Below are positions 1 through 8,060 of a DNA stretch of 64,000 nucleotides, piece by piece. The notes under the pieces were generated by a model. The model did not search any database. It had not been told where the DNA came from and saw only the letters and a list, made by a program, of their open reading frames with translations. The stretch is from assembly GCA_943356465.1 (NCBI GenBank), contig CALREX010000004.1:1-64000 (forward strand), given 5' to 3'. The stretch comes from Candidatus Peribacteria bacterium (GTDB lineage: Bacteria; Patescibacteriota; Gracilibacteria; UBA1369; LOWO2-01-FULL-3). The translations under genes were made by a program, and so were the position numbers. Within the stretch, counting starts at the first letter, position 1; the number at the start of each line of letters is the position of its first letter.

Positions 1-35
1 TGTCCGAAATACATTCGAACTTCGTCCAATACACA

Positions 36-116
36 CCGCCATTATAAGTGAGGGATGAGAAGTTTATGCCCCGCAGCGCAGCGAAGGGGTAAATCCCTCT
101 CTCTCCGCCATTATAA
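36..116 (+). repeat. tRNA-3'-end-like hairpin element, copy A, with flanking direct repeat
   Basis: The string CCGCCATTATAA occurs at 36-47 and again at 105-116. Between them is a nested hairpin: outer stem GAGGGAT (50-56) with ATCCCTC (93-99), and inner stem GCCCC (68-72) with GGGG (86-89). The 3' side (CCCTC, TCTCTCC, G, CCA) reads like the T-stem, acceptor and CCA of the tRNA-Ser at 3895-3987, but the T-loop is replaced by a longer insert containing GAGAAGTTTAT. Related copies lie at 4026-4102 and 52442-52489. The sequence is seen directly; a tRNA-derived origin is inferred. Confidence 0.55.
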
Positions 117-120
117 AATC

Positions 121-1245
121 ATGTCAATCCGCCAAATCAAAACCATAGAAGAGCTGGAGAAATTGACAGGTAAAAAATTTCCAAAGAACGAAAGGGAAAG
201 TATTACAAAAATACTTGAAACAATGCCCGTCAGATTGACGGACTATCTTTTAGAATTATCAAAATCATCGCCTGCAGTAGCGGCACAATTTCTTCCAAAC
301 ATAAATGAACTCAAGGAAGATGGCTTAAAAAAACCATTTTCCGGCGTAATGAAAACAGGAATTCCGGGGCTCGAAAGAATGTATATAGATAGATGTATAA
401 TCATGCCTTCCAGCCAATGTCCCGCATATTGCCGTTTTTGTTTCAGGAAATTTTATCTGGAAACGGTTGCAATGCCAATGAATTATATAAATATAGATAG
501 GGCTATCGAATACATAAAAAATGATGAAAGATTGAAAGGAGTTTTAATAACAGGCGGAGATCCATTAATGGACTTAAAACGACTGGAATATATAATCAAA
601 AATCTCAGAAAAATTGATCATGTCCAAGATATAAGAATCGGGACACGTTCTCCTATGTTTGATCCGGAAAGAATCGATGATGATCTCGTAAATATGCTTC
701 TGAAATATCATGATTTCGAGAAAATGAAACCAATCGAAATTGCTGTACACTTCAATCATAGTGACGAAATTACCAAACAATCAATTGCAGCAGTAACAAA
801 GCTGACAGCCTCACCAATACAAGTTTACAATCAGACAGTTTTACTGAAAGGAATCAACGACGATCCTGAGATTTTGATGGATTTATTTAGAAAATTGCAT
901 CTTTTAGGAGTGGAAATTTACTGCTTGTATCACTGCGATCCGCTTAATGGAATCAAACATTTCAGAACATCCATCCAAAAAGGAATAGAGATCAAAAAAT
1001 ATTTCAGAGGAGGAAATGCAACCGGTAGGATAAATCCTGCATACATCATAGATACACAAATCGGGAAAGTAGAAATCGGTGTAGATGCACATATAGAAAA
1101 AAGAGAAGGTGATTTCGTTTGGATCAAAACACCATACAAATTAAGCACGTATACATCGGTATATAAGGACTTTAAATTGCCGGCAGGACAGTGTAAATTA
1201 GACAAGGACGGCTATATCTCTATCAAGTATTTAGACGCAAAGTAA
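121..1245 (+). CDS. KamA-family radical SAM protein (lysine 2,3-aminomutase-like)
   Basis: The 374-residue product is a radical-SAM protein of the lysine 2,3-aminomutase family, which moves an amino group using a 4Fe-4S cluster, S-adenosylmethionine and PLP. The cluster motif C100-P-A-Y-C104-R-F-C107 is visible, followed by the glycine-rich SAM-contact segment ITGGDPL and the strand RIGTRSP typical of the family. An upstream in-frame ATG at 55 would put hairpin element A inside the protein and add a Cys/Arg-rich leader without family resemblance, so I chose the ATG at 121 (MSIRQIK). The exact substrate (free lysine, elongation factor P or another amino acid) cannot be read from the sequence. 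It is followed 7 nt later by the PAP2-PyrD fusion gene, so the two are probably co-transcribed. Confidence 0.8.
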   Translation: MSIRQIKTIEELEKLTGKKFPKNERESITKILETMPVRLTDYLLELSKSSPAVAAQFLPNINELKEDGLKKPFSGVMKTGIPGLERMYIDRCIIMPSSQCPAYCRFCFRKFYLETVAMPMNYINIDRAIEYIKNDERLKGVLITGGDPLMDLKRLEYIIKNLRKIDHVQDIRIGTRSPMFDPERIDDDLVNMLLKYHDFEKMKPIEIAVHFNHSDEITKQSIAAVTKLTASPIQVYNQTVLLKGINDDPEILMDLFRKLHLLGVEIYCLYHCDPLNGIKHFRTSIQKGIEIKKYFRGGNATGRINPAYIIDTQIGKVEIGVDAHIEKREGDFVWIKTPYKLSTYTSVYKDFKLPAGQCKLDKDGYISIKYLDAK

Positions 1246-1252
1246 GATTCAA

Positions 1253-2905
1253 ATGATTTTCCAAAGCATAATAAATCTAGACAAATCAATTCTTGCAAAA
1301 ATTGAACCGCTTCAAACTGAATTTTTTGTAAAAGTCTTTAAAATAATTACGAATTTCGGAAGCGTAGCAGCGATATTGGTTTTCACAATTCTTCTTTTGA
1401 CATTTTTTTTGGCAAAAAAGGAAATCCAAAAATTTTATACAGTTGCTTTTACAGCATTCGGAGGATTTTTAACAGAATTCATACTCAAATATACGGTTTT
1501 ACGTGCACGTCCTGCAAGAATGGTGATATTTGAAGATGATCCAAGTTTTCCAAGCGGACACACCACAATGTCATTTATTTTTTTCATGCTTTTATTTTTC
1601 ACATTAAAAGATAAAATAAAAAATAAATTTTTAAAGTTTCTATTTTTTATAAGTTGTCTGACGGTATCTTCCATCATTGGATTTAGCAGGCTTTATCTTC
1701 ATGTACATTATCCATCGGACGTAATCGGAGGAATTTTAGTGGCGGTATTATGGCTTGGAATAGGGCTAAATCTCGCAGAGCAATTTATCGCTCTTAAAAA
1801 CATAGTGATGAAATTTTTATACAAAAACATTCTAAAACCCATAATATTTTTATTCGATCCGGAAAACACACATGATTTTTTTAACAAAATCGGCAGATTT
1901 TTGGGAAGTAATATTGTCACAAGATTTTTTACACGCGCGATTTTTTACTACAAAAACGAGATGCTTTTACAAAAAATTCTTGGAATAAAATTTGAAAATC
2001 CAATCGGACTTGCCGCTGGTTTTGATAAAAACATAGAGCTTTATAAAATCCTTCCGGAAGTGGGATTCGGATACGAAGAAGGAGGATCAATAACAGGCGA
2101 AAGGTCTGAAGGAAATCCAAAACCACGATTATGGAGGCTTAAAAAATCACAAGGATTGGTGGTATATTACGGACTAAACAATAAAGGTGCAGATGAAATT
2201 TCAAACAGAATAAAAAAAGGAAAATTTAATTTCCCTATAGGAATAAGTGTCGCAAAAACAAATTGTGAACGCACAGTAATTTCGGAGGAAGGTATCAAAG
2301 ATTATCTTAAGGGATTTAATCTTACAAAAGATATAGCATCATATATGACAGTAAATATTTCATGTCCAAATGCACATGGAGGACAGCCATTTACTGATAA
2401 AGAGTCTCTTGATAAGTTACTCAAAGAAATCACAAAAAACAGAAATAAAAAACCGATTTTTATAAAAATGCCACCTGATTTAAAACGATCCGAAATCGAC
2501 GATATAATAAAAATTTCTGCGAAATATAAAATAGACGGATTTATTTGTACTAACCTGACAAAAGACAGAGCAAACAAGAAAATGATGGCAAAAGTATACG
2601 AAAAAAACATAGTAGGATTCGGAGGGATAAGCGGAAAACCAGTCGAAGACTTATCAAACGAAACGATAAAATATATCTACAAAAAAACTGAAGGGAAAGC
2701 GATAATAATAGGGGTTGGAGGAATATTTAGCGCAGAAGATGCATACAAAAAAATACGACTTGGCGCATCACTTTTACAGATTATTACAGGCATGATTTTT
2801 GAGGGCCCACAACTTGTAGGAGAAATCAATCAAGGACTTGTAAAACTATTAAAAAAAGACGGCCTTGAGAATATCTCGCAGGCCGTCGGAATCGATAATA
2901 AATAA
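1253..2905 (+). CDS. pyrD: PAP2 phosphatase-dihydroorotate dehydrogenase fusion
   Basis: This 550-residue protein joins two families. Residues about 1-180 are a membrane PAP2/PgpB-type phosphatase with several hydrophobic helices and the three signature pieces K79-x6-R86-P87, P100-S-G-H103 and S145-R-x5-H152-x3-D156. Residues about 200-550 are dihydroorotate dehydrogenase (fourth step of UMP synthesis): IGLAAGFDKN, NISCPN and the C-terminal phosphate-binding stretch GVGGIF...GASLLQ. The lead-in to the barrel (PENTHDFF) is class-2-like, the membrane/quinone type. However, the catalytic position in NISCPN is C371, as in class 1, rather than the Ser of class 2. No stop or frameshift separates the halves. 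The fusion would tether the dehydrogenase to the membrane. Confidence 0.85.
   Translation: MIFQSIINLDKSILAKIEPLQTEFFVKVFKIITNFGSVAAILVFTILLLTFFLAKKEIQKFYTVAFTAFGGFLTEFILKYTVLRARPARMVIFEDDPSFPSGHTTMSFIFFMLLFFTLKDKIKNKFLKFLFFISCLTVSSIIGFSRLYLHVHYPSDVIGGILVAVLWLGIGLNLAEQFIALKNIVMKFLYKNILKPIIFLFDPENTHDFFNKIGRFLGSNIVTRFFTRAIFYYKNEMLLQKILGIKFENPIGLAAGFDKNIELYKILPEVGFGYEEGGSITGERSEGNPKPRLWRLKKSQGLVVYYGLNNKGADEISNRIKKGKFNFPIGISVAKTNCERTVISEEGIKDYLKGFNLTKDIASYMTVNISCPNAHGGQPFTDKESLDKLLKEITKNRNKKPIFIKMPPDLKRSEIDDIIKISAKYKIDGFICTNLTKDRANKKMMAKVYEKNIVGFGGISGKPVEDLSNETIKYIYKKTEGKAIIIGVGGIFSAEDAYKKIRLGASLLQIITGMIFEGPQLVGEINQGLVKLLKKDGLENISQAVGIDNK
2851..2887 (-). terminator. Intrinsic terminator of the lipoprotein gene, inside pyrD
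   Basis: Read on the minus strand, GACGGCCT and AGGCCGTC (plus positions 2880-2887 and 2858-2865) pair around an inner GAGA/TCTC stem and are followed by seven T (plus 2851-2857). This is a strong terminator for the leftward gene ending at 2910. It lies entirely inside the last codons of the convergent pyrD fusion gene. Confidence 0.85.
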
Positions 2906-2909
2906 TCAT

Positions 2910-3770
2910 TTATTTTTTAGCAGGCTTTTTAGCCGGCGCCTTCTCTACTGTTTTCTCTGCTTGGAAGCTTTTTGAATCGGTGATATCTGTAAAGCTCCTT
3001 ACTCCACCGGAAAGAGCGGTTTTTGCAGCAGTAACATAGTATTCAACACTTGCAGTAAATTTAAGTTTTAGAGAACTTGTAACTTCAATAAATCCATCTT
3101 TTTCAACTACTACAGGTTTTGACGAGACGTCAGGCTCTGCAAATGCAAGTTTGCCGTCTTTTCTTTGTAAAGTGTAAGATACTCCGTCAAGGCATGGATT
3201 TATGCCACTTTTGACATTGTTTTTACACATGTTTACTTCAACATTATATGTATCTGCACCAACATCCTTGAATTTTACATGAAAAGTTTCATCTTGTTTT
3301 GGCAAAGTGCTTGGCTCGGATATCGCTGGAAGCTCAAGCTTTTTAGGCATAGGAACAGTAACTTCATCAGTAACATAAGTTCCATCTTCAAAAGTAATTT
3401 TTATACGAAAATCATTAGAAGTATTCCCAGCCTCACTTGGAGTTAATTGTACACTACATTTATGAGGAAATCTTGGTCTGTCACACATATTTCCACTATC
3501 TTTGTTTTCATCTTTCACTTCACTGACATACATAAATTTAGGATTAATAGACTTTGGTAAGTCGGAAGAATATACATCACCGCCTTCATTCATAGGCTCA
3601 CTTACGCTAATGTCAGGACGATCAAGATAAAGATAAAAATCCAAGAATTTATCACCCCTCCAGGCAACATTATCAAGAACAAGCTTCACTTTGCTCCCAG
3701 ATGTTGAGCATCCTGCAAATATAAATGAGACAAAAATCACCCCTAAAACTAAAAATCTTATATTCTTCAT
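2910..3770 (-). CDS. Secreted lipoprotein of unknown function
   Basis: The 286-residue product begins MKNIRF, has a hydrophobic stretch and a lipobox ending in FAGC (C20), so it should be lipidated and anchored outside the membrane. The mature part is predicted beta-rich, perhaps two Ig-like modules; Cys pairs near CDRPRFPHKC and CKNN...NPC may form disulfides. The C-terminus is a Lys/Ala/Pro tail (KAPAKKPAKK). I do not recognise a family. It is convergent with the pyrD fusion and divergent from tRNA-Ser, so it is probably monocistronic. Confidence 0.75.
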   Translation of the reverse strand: MKNIRFLVLGVIFVSFIFAGCSTSGSKVKLVLDNVAWRGDKFLDFYLYLDRPDISVSEPMNEGGDVYSSDLPKSINPKFMYVSEVKDENKDSGNMCDRPRFPHKCSVQLTPSEAGNTSNDFRIKITFEDGTYVTDEVTVPMPKKLELPAISEPSTLPKQDETFHVKFKDVGADTYNVEVNMCKNNVKSGINPCLDGVSYTLQRKDGKLAFAEPDVSSKPVVVEKDGFIEVTSSLKLKFTASVEYYVTAAKTALSGGVRSFTDITDSKSFQAEKTVEKAPAKKPAKK

Positions 3771-3894
3771 AAATTTTTTGTTAAATTGCAGCTACATTTA
3801 TAACTTCGATTAATCAAAAAAACAAGAAAATCACCTAGACTTCCTGGGATGTTTTCCATATAGTGATGTAGCTTTTTGACTAGCAAAACCCAAT

Positions 3895-4025
<131 letters not shown>

Positions 4026-4028
<3 letters not shown>

Positions 4029-4102
4029 TGTTAGTTAGAGCGAGGGATGAGAAGTTTATACCCCAAAGCCAAAGCGAAGGGGTAAATCCCTCCCTAACAT
4101 TT
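4026..4102 (+). repeat. tRNA-3'-end-like hairpin element, copy B
   Basis: Outer stem AAATGTTAG (4026-4034) pairs with CTAACATTT (4094-4102). Inside it, GAGGGAT (4042-4048) pairs with ATCCCTC (4086-4092), and ACCCC (4060-4064) with GGGGT (4079-4083). The segment GATGAGAAGTTTAT and the right half GAAGGGGTAAATCCCTC match copy A at 50-99. AATCCCTCCCT also repeats the 3' end of the tRNA-Ser just upstream. It ends 15 nt before the PEP carboxylase start, so a leader-RNA role is also possible. Confidence 0.55.
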
Positions 4103-4116
4103 ACACGCTCACCCAT

Positions 4117-5625
4117 ATGAGAAAAATCCCCGCAACAATGGCGACACAGCATCCAGACAATGCTTGCGCCGCATATTTCACCGGAAAAAGATTTATTTCA
4201 GTCAATGATGAAATAGAAGAATGCGTGCGGGCTTTTTCAGAACTGCATGCAGAAGAATACATGTGGGACTGGGAAGGGAAATTTGTAGATGAGGCGGTGA
4301 TAGACAGGCTTTTCAATAAATATCACAGTTTTTTTTCAAAAAAACAAATCGGAAGAGATATATTTTTGACTTTTAGGGTGCCGAATATTTGGCTTGAACC
4401 AAGCCATAAGCTTCCTCGTGCTTTCATGAATATGATAACAGCGGAGAATGCGGCAAAAACATATAATATGCACACGCCGCCGCTTTTTGAAGTGATTCTT
4501 CCAATGACAACAAGTGCAGATCAGCTGATTTATTTGCAGAAAACATTTTCAAAAATATCAAAAGCCACGAAAGAAATTTTTGAAATGAAATCCGATTTAA
4601 AAAAAATAGATGTTATTCCACTTTTCGAAAAATTCGAAACTCTACCAAAAATAAAATCTATTTTAAAAGAATATATAGATTTTTTAAAAAAAGAATATCA
4701 TTTTAAGCCGAAGTATATGCGAACTTTTTCGGCACGAAGCGATACAGCTATGAATAGCGGTTTTTTGCCTGCGAAACTTTTTTCAAAACAAACAATAAGT
4801 CTATATCATGAATTTGGAGAAGAGGAAGATATTAAGATGTATCCATGGGTTGGAGGCGGCGCATTACCTTTTAGAGGAGGAATAAATCCGGAAAATATAG
4901 ATGCGGTTTTGGAAGAATACAAAGGAGTTGCAACACTCACTCTTCAAAGTGCATTTAGATACGATTATCCGCTTAAGGAGGTCAAGAAAGCGATAAAGAG
5001 ATTGAATGAAAAAATTCCTGAAAACAGAATGAAATACATAAAAATAAGTAAAGAAGAACAAGAGCAATTAAATGATTTTAATAACTATGTTTCAAAATAT
5101 TTCAAATCTGTTATAGAGCCTTCAGCGGAAATGATAAACCACATAGGTAAAAAATTGCCACAAAACAGAGAACGTATGCAACACGTAGGTCTTTTTGGAT
5201 ATTCTCGTGGAGAAGGTAAAATAAAACTTCCACGCGCAATTATTTTCACAGGAGCATTATATTCACTTGGTGTTCCTCCGGAACTTATAGGGCAGGGAAG
5301 AGCGCTTCTATATGCGAAGAAAAAAGGTATGTTGGATTTAATAAAACATTTATGTCCGTATTTGATAGAGGATTTTAGACATGCCGGACATTATTTGAAT
5401 AAAGAAAATTTGGATCTTTTATGCAAAAAAAATGATATATGGAAGGAAGTCAGGAACGAAATTGATAATATAGAAAAAATAATAGGGGTCGAAATAGGAC
5501 AGGAAAAAACAAGCCACATCATTCACAGAAATCTTACTTCAAATATTTATCAGCAATTGATGACTAACGAAGATTTCTCGGAAGATGCTCTGCGTGCTGC
5601 GGAAATTAGAAAATCATTAGGGTAA
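4117..5625 (+). CDS. ppcA: Phosphoenolpyruvate carboxylase, archaeal type
   Basis: The 502-residue enzyme carboxylates PEP to oxaloacetate. It belongs to the short archaeal-type PEP carboxylases (about 500 residues, against about 900 for the bacterial type). The N-terminus MRKIPATMATQHPDNA is the family's characteristic opening, and further on come TFSARSDTAMNSG, WVGGGALPFRGG and GYSRGEGKIKLPRAI. The length is complete. It follows tRNA-Ser and hairpin element B and is 10 nt from the next gene, an MFS transporter. With PPDK (33084-35741) it can link pyruvate, PEP and oxaloacetate. This enzyme type is unusual in bacteria generally and suggests ancient transfer. Confidence 0.93.
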   Translation: MRKIPATMATQHPDNACAAYFTGKRFISVNDEIEECVRAFSELHAEEYMWDWEGKFVDEAVIDRLFNKYHSFFSKKQIGRDIFLTFRVPNIWLEPSHKLPRAFMNMITAENAAKTYNMHTPPLFEVILPMTTSADQLIYLQKTFSKISKATKEIFEMKSDLKKIDVIPLFEKFETLPKIKSILKEYIDFLKKEYHFKPKYMRTFSARSDTAMNSGFLPAKLFSKQTISLYHEFGEEEDIKMYPWVGGGALPFRGGINPENIDAVLEEYKGVATLTLQSAFRYDYPLKEVKKAIKRLNEKIPENRMKYIKISKEEQEQLNDFNNYVSKYFKSVIEPSAEMINHIGKKLPQNRERMQHVGLFGYSRGEGKIKLPRAIIFTGALYSLGVPPELIGQGRALLYAKKKGMLDLIKHLCPYLIEDFRHAGHYLNKENLDLLCKKNDIWKEVRNEIDNIEKIIGVEIGQEKTSHIIHRNLTSNIYQQLMTNEDFSEDALRAAEIRKSLG

Positions 5626-5635
5626 ATAAATTTAT

Positions 5636-6838
5636 ATGAAAAAAGAAAAAATATTAATCGCATTAACAGTCTTGGTTGACGTGATAGGAATTGGAATCGT
5701 CATTCCAGTCCTTCCATTTTATGTGGAATCATTTGGAGCAAAGCCATTTGTTATAACTCTACTCTTCGCAGTATTTTCATTTTTTTCATTTATAAGTGCC
5801 CCCTTTTTAGGTGCATTGTCTGACAAAATCGGAAGAAGGCCGGTACTTGTAATTAGTATATTATCAACATCGATAGGGTGGATAGTTTTTGCCATGGCAA
5901 ATCAAATATGGGTACTGTTTTTGGGTAGAATTATCGATGGAATGGCGGCTGGAAATTTGCCTATTGCTCAAAGTTATCTTACAGATATTTCCAGAAACGA
6001 CAAAGAACGCACAGAGAATTTAGGGCTTATAGGAGGCATTTTTGGGATAGGTTTTATTGTTGGGCCAATGATAGGGGGAGTATTGAGTTCTGTGTCACAC
6101 GCATTTCCATTTTGGGTGGTTGGAGTTTTGGCGTTGATCAATTCAATACTTGTGTTTTTCTTCTTACCTGAAACAAATGCAAACATAGATAAAACAAAAA
6201 AACTTTCACTAAATCCAATCACACCTTTATTAAAAGCTGCTAAAAACAAAGAACTTTTGCCGGCATACGTAATATGGTTTTTCTTTGGCATGGCAGCCGT
6301 TGGAATGCACTCTGTTTTTGCGTTGTTTTTGTCGAAAGCCTTCGGGTATGGAGCATTCGCTTCCGGAATATATATGACTTTTATAGGAGTGGTAATTGCG
6401 ATAAATCAGGGGGTTGCATTAAAACACTTTTGGCTAAAGAAATTCAAGGAATCAAATCTAACACTTTGGCTAATGCCAATATTTGGTATAGGTTATTTTT
6501 TGATGGGAATAGAAATTTTACCAATATTTTTATTTGGAATGGTCATAATCACTTTCAGCCAGTCTGTTTTGAGGGTTACGTTAAACAGTCAAATAGCCGG
6601 CTCAGCAGAAGCAAATGAAAGAGGTGAGGTCATGGGAATACTTGCTGGAGTAATGTCTTTAAGCACAATTGTAGGACCTATAATAGCCGGATATGTTTTT
6701 CAAATAAAAGAAAACCTGCCTTTTATCTTGAGCGGAATTTACGCATTAATAGCATCTGGAATAATACTTTCGATGAGACGAAAGATACAGAATAAAATTT
6801 TACCGGAAGATGTTAATGTAGCTCCTCAAGATATTTGA
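5636..6838 (+). CDS. MFS transporter, TetA/drug-efflux-like
   Basis: The 400-residue protein has about 12 hydrophobic helices. Helix 1 carries DVIGIGIVIPVLPFY, the pattern of TetA-type drug/H+ antiporters. The loop 2-3 motif GALSDKIGRRPVL is the MFS motif A, and helix 5 has GPMIGG (antiporter motif C-like). It starts 10 nt after ppcA. Its 3' end overlaps the convergent ctpA stop by 26 nt. The substrate is unknown; multidrug efflux is an inference from family resemblance. Confidence 0.85.
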   Translation: MKKEKILIALTVLVDVIGIGIVIPVLPFYVESFGAKPFVITLLFAVFSFFSFISAPFLGALSDKIGRRPVLVISILSTSIGWIVFAMANQIWVLFLGRIIDGMAAGNLPIAQSYLTDISRNDKERTENLGLIGGIFGIGFIVGPMIGGVLSSVSHAFPFWVVGVLALINSILVFFFLPETNANIDKTKKLSLNPITPLLKAAKNKELLPAYVIWFFFGMAAVGMHSVFALFLSKAFGYGAFASGIYMTFIGVVIAINQGVALKHFWLKKFKESNLTLWLMPIFGIGYFLMGIEILPIFLFGMVIITFSQSVLRVTLNSQIAGSAEANERGEVMGILAGVMSLSTIVGPIIAGYVFQIKENLPFILSGIYALIASGIILSMRRKIQNKILPEDVNVAPQDI

Positions 6839-8051
6839 TAGCAGCTTCTTTCTGTGTATCTTTTTTATTTTTCAAGTCTTCATCTTTTAGTTCAACAACA
6901 ATGTCAGGAGTAAGTCCTACATGATTTACAGTTCGTCCATTAGGAGTAAACCATTTCGCGATAGTAAGCCTTATGCTTGATCCATCCGGAAAACTATCGA
7001 CTTCCTGCACAGATCCTTTTCCGTAAGTCTTGGTTCCCATAATAATTCCACGCTTAAGATCTTGTATAGCACCGGCAAGAATCTCTGACGCTGAAGCACT
7101 TCCTTCATTCACCAAAACGACAAGAGGAACTTTTGTGATCTTAGGATTTCCATTCGTTTTCATCATGTCGTTTTCTTTTCCACGTTGTCGGATCTCAACT
7201 GCATTCGTATCAGTAGGTAATAGATAAGACAAAAGTTCAACAGCACTATCCAGATATCCACCACCGTTATATCTCAAATCAATCACAAGGCCCTTTGGCT
7301 CGTTTAAAATCATTTCTGAAACAGCTTTACCAAATTGCTCATTTGTTTTTCCATTAAACTGGTTAACGCTCAAATAAACGATGCCGCTTTTTGTTCTTTC
7401 CATAGTAACACTATCAATTTCAATGCTGTCACGAATAATAGAAACATCAAAAGGTTTATCAAGATTTTTTCTCCCTATTGTAAGCGTAACACCTGTTCCT
7501 TTTTTACCACGGATGGCCATTATTGCGTCAAAAAGAGACATGTTATTTGCCGGTTTTCCATCTATCTTATAAATTATATCTCCGGGAAGTAATCCGGCTT
7601 TTTCTGAAGGGCTGCCCTTCATCGGAGTTACAATCTTTAGAAGTTTATCCTCAACAGTAAGCTCTGCTCCAATTCCTTCAAGCTTTCCATCTATATTTTC
7701 ACTAAACTCCTTACTCTCTTTTGGAGTCATGAAAACAGTATAAGGATCGTCAAAAGAAGCAACGAGCCCTTTGATTGCTCCATAGATTTTATCTTCGGAA
7801 GCAACTTTATCTTTATCTACATATTCCTTATCAAGTTTGTCCCAAATGCTCCAAAAAAGATTCAAGTTTTCATCATGAACATCTGTTTTTTTCTGGGATT
7901 CCTCAACAGAATCGCTGGTTTTAGTAGTGCCAAAAACATCACCAAGAAGGCCAAAACTACTAGCCTGCCATCCAACCAAAAAAGAAAAAACGGCAATAAC
8001 CGATCCTATAAAAATTTTCTTACCAGATCCTGTATTTTCCATTTCATACAT
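6813..8051 (-). CDS. ctpA: Carboxy-terminal processing protease, S41 with PDZ
   Basis: The 412-residue protein has one N-terminal membrane helix (residues about 12-32), a PDZ domain (about 125-195, LLPGDIIYKIDGK) and an S41 protease core. The catalytic Ser lies in GSASASE (317-323) and the Lys is K345 in KTYGKGSVQ. It would cleave C-terminal tails of envelope proteins outside the membrane. A second possible start is M4 (MENTGSG). It lies 9 nt downstream of pcrA in the same direction, so they are likely co-transcribed. Confidence 0.93.
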   Translation of the reverse strand: MYEMENTGSGKKIFIGSVIAVFSFLVGWQASSFGLLGDVFGTTKTSDSVEESQKKTDVHDENLNLFWSIWDKLDKEYVDKDKVASEDKIYGAIKGLVASFDDPYTVFMTPKESKEFSENIDGKLEGIGAELTVEDKLLKIVTPMKGSPSEKAGLLPGDIIYKIDGKPANNMSLFDAIMAIRGKKGTGVTLTIGRKNLDKPFDVSIIRDSIEIDSVTMERTKSGIVYLSVNQFNGKTNEQFGKAVSEMILNEPKGLVIDLRYNGGGYLDSAVELLSYLLPTDTNAVEIRQRGKENDMMKTNGNPKITKVPLVVLVNEGSASASEILAGAIQDLKRGIIMGTKTYGKGSVQEVDSFPDGSSIRLTIAKWFTPNGRTVNHVGLTPDIVVELKDEDLKNKKDTQKEAAIKYLEELH

Positions 8052-8060
8052 GGGCCAATT

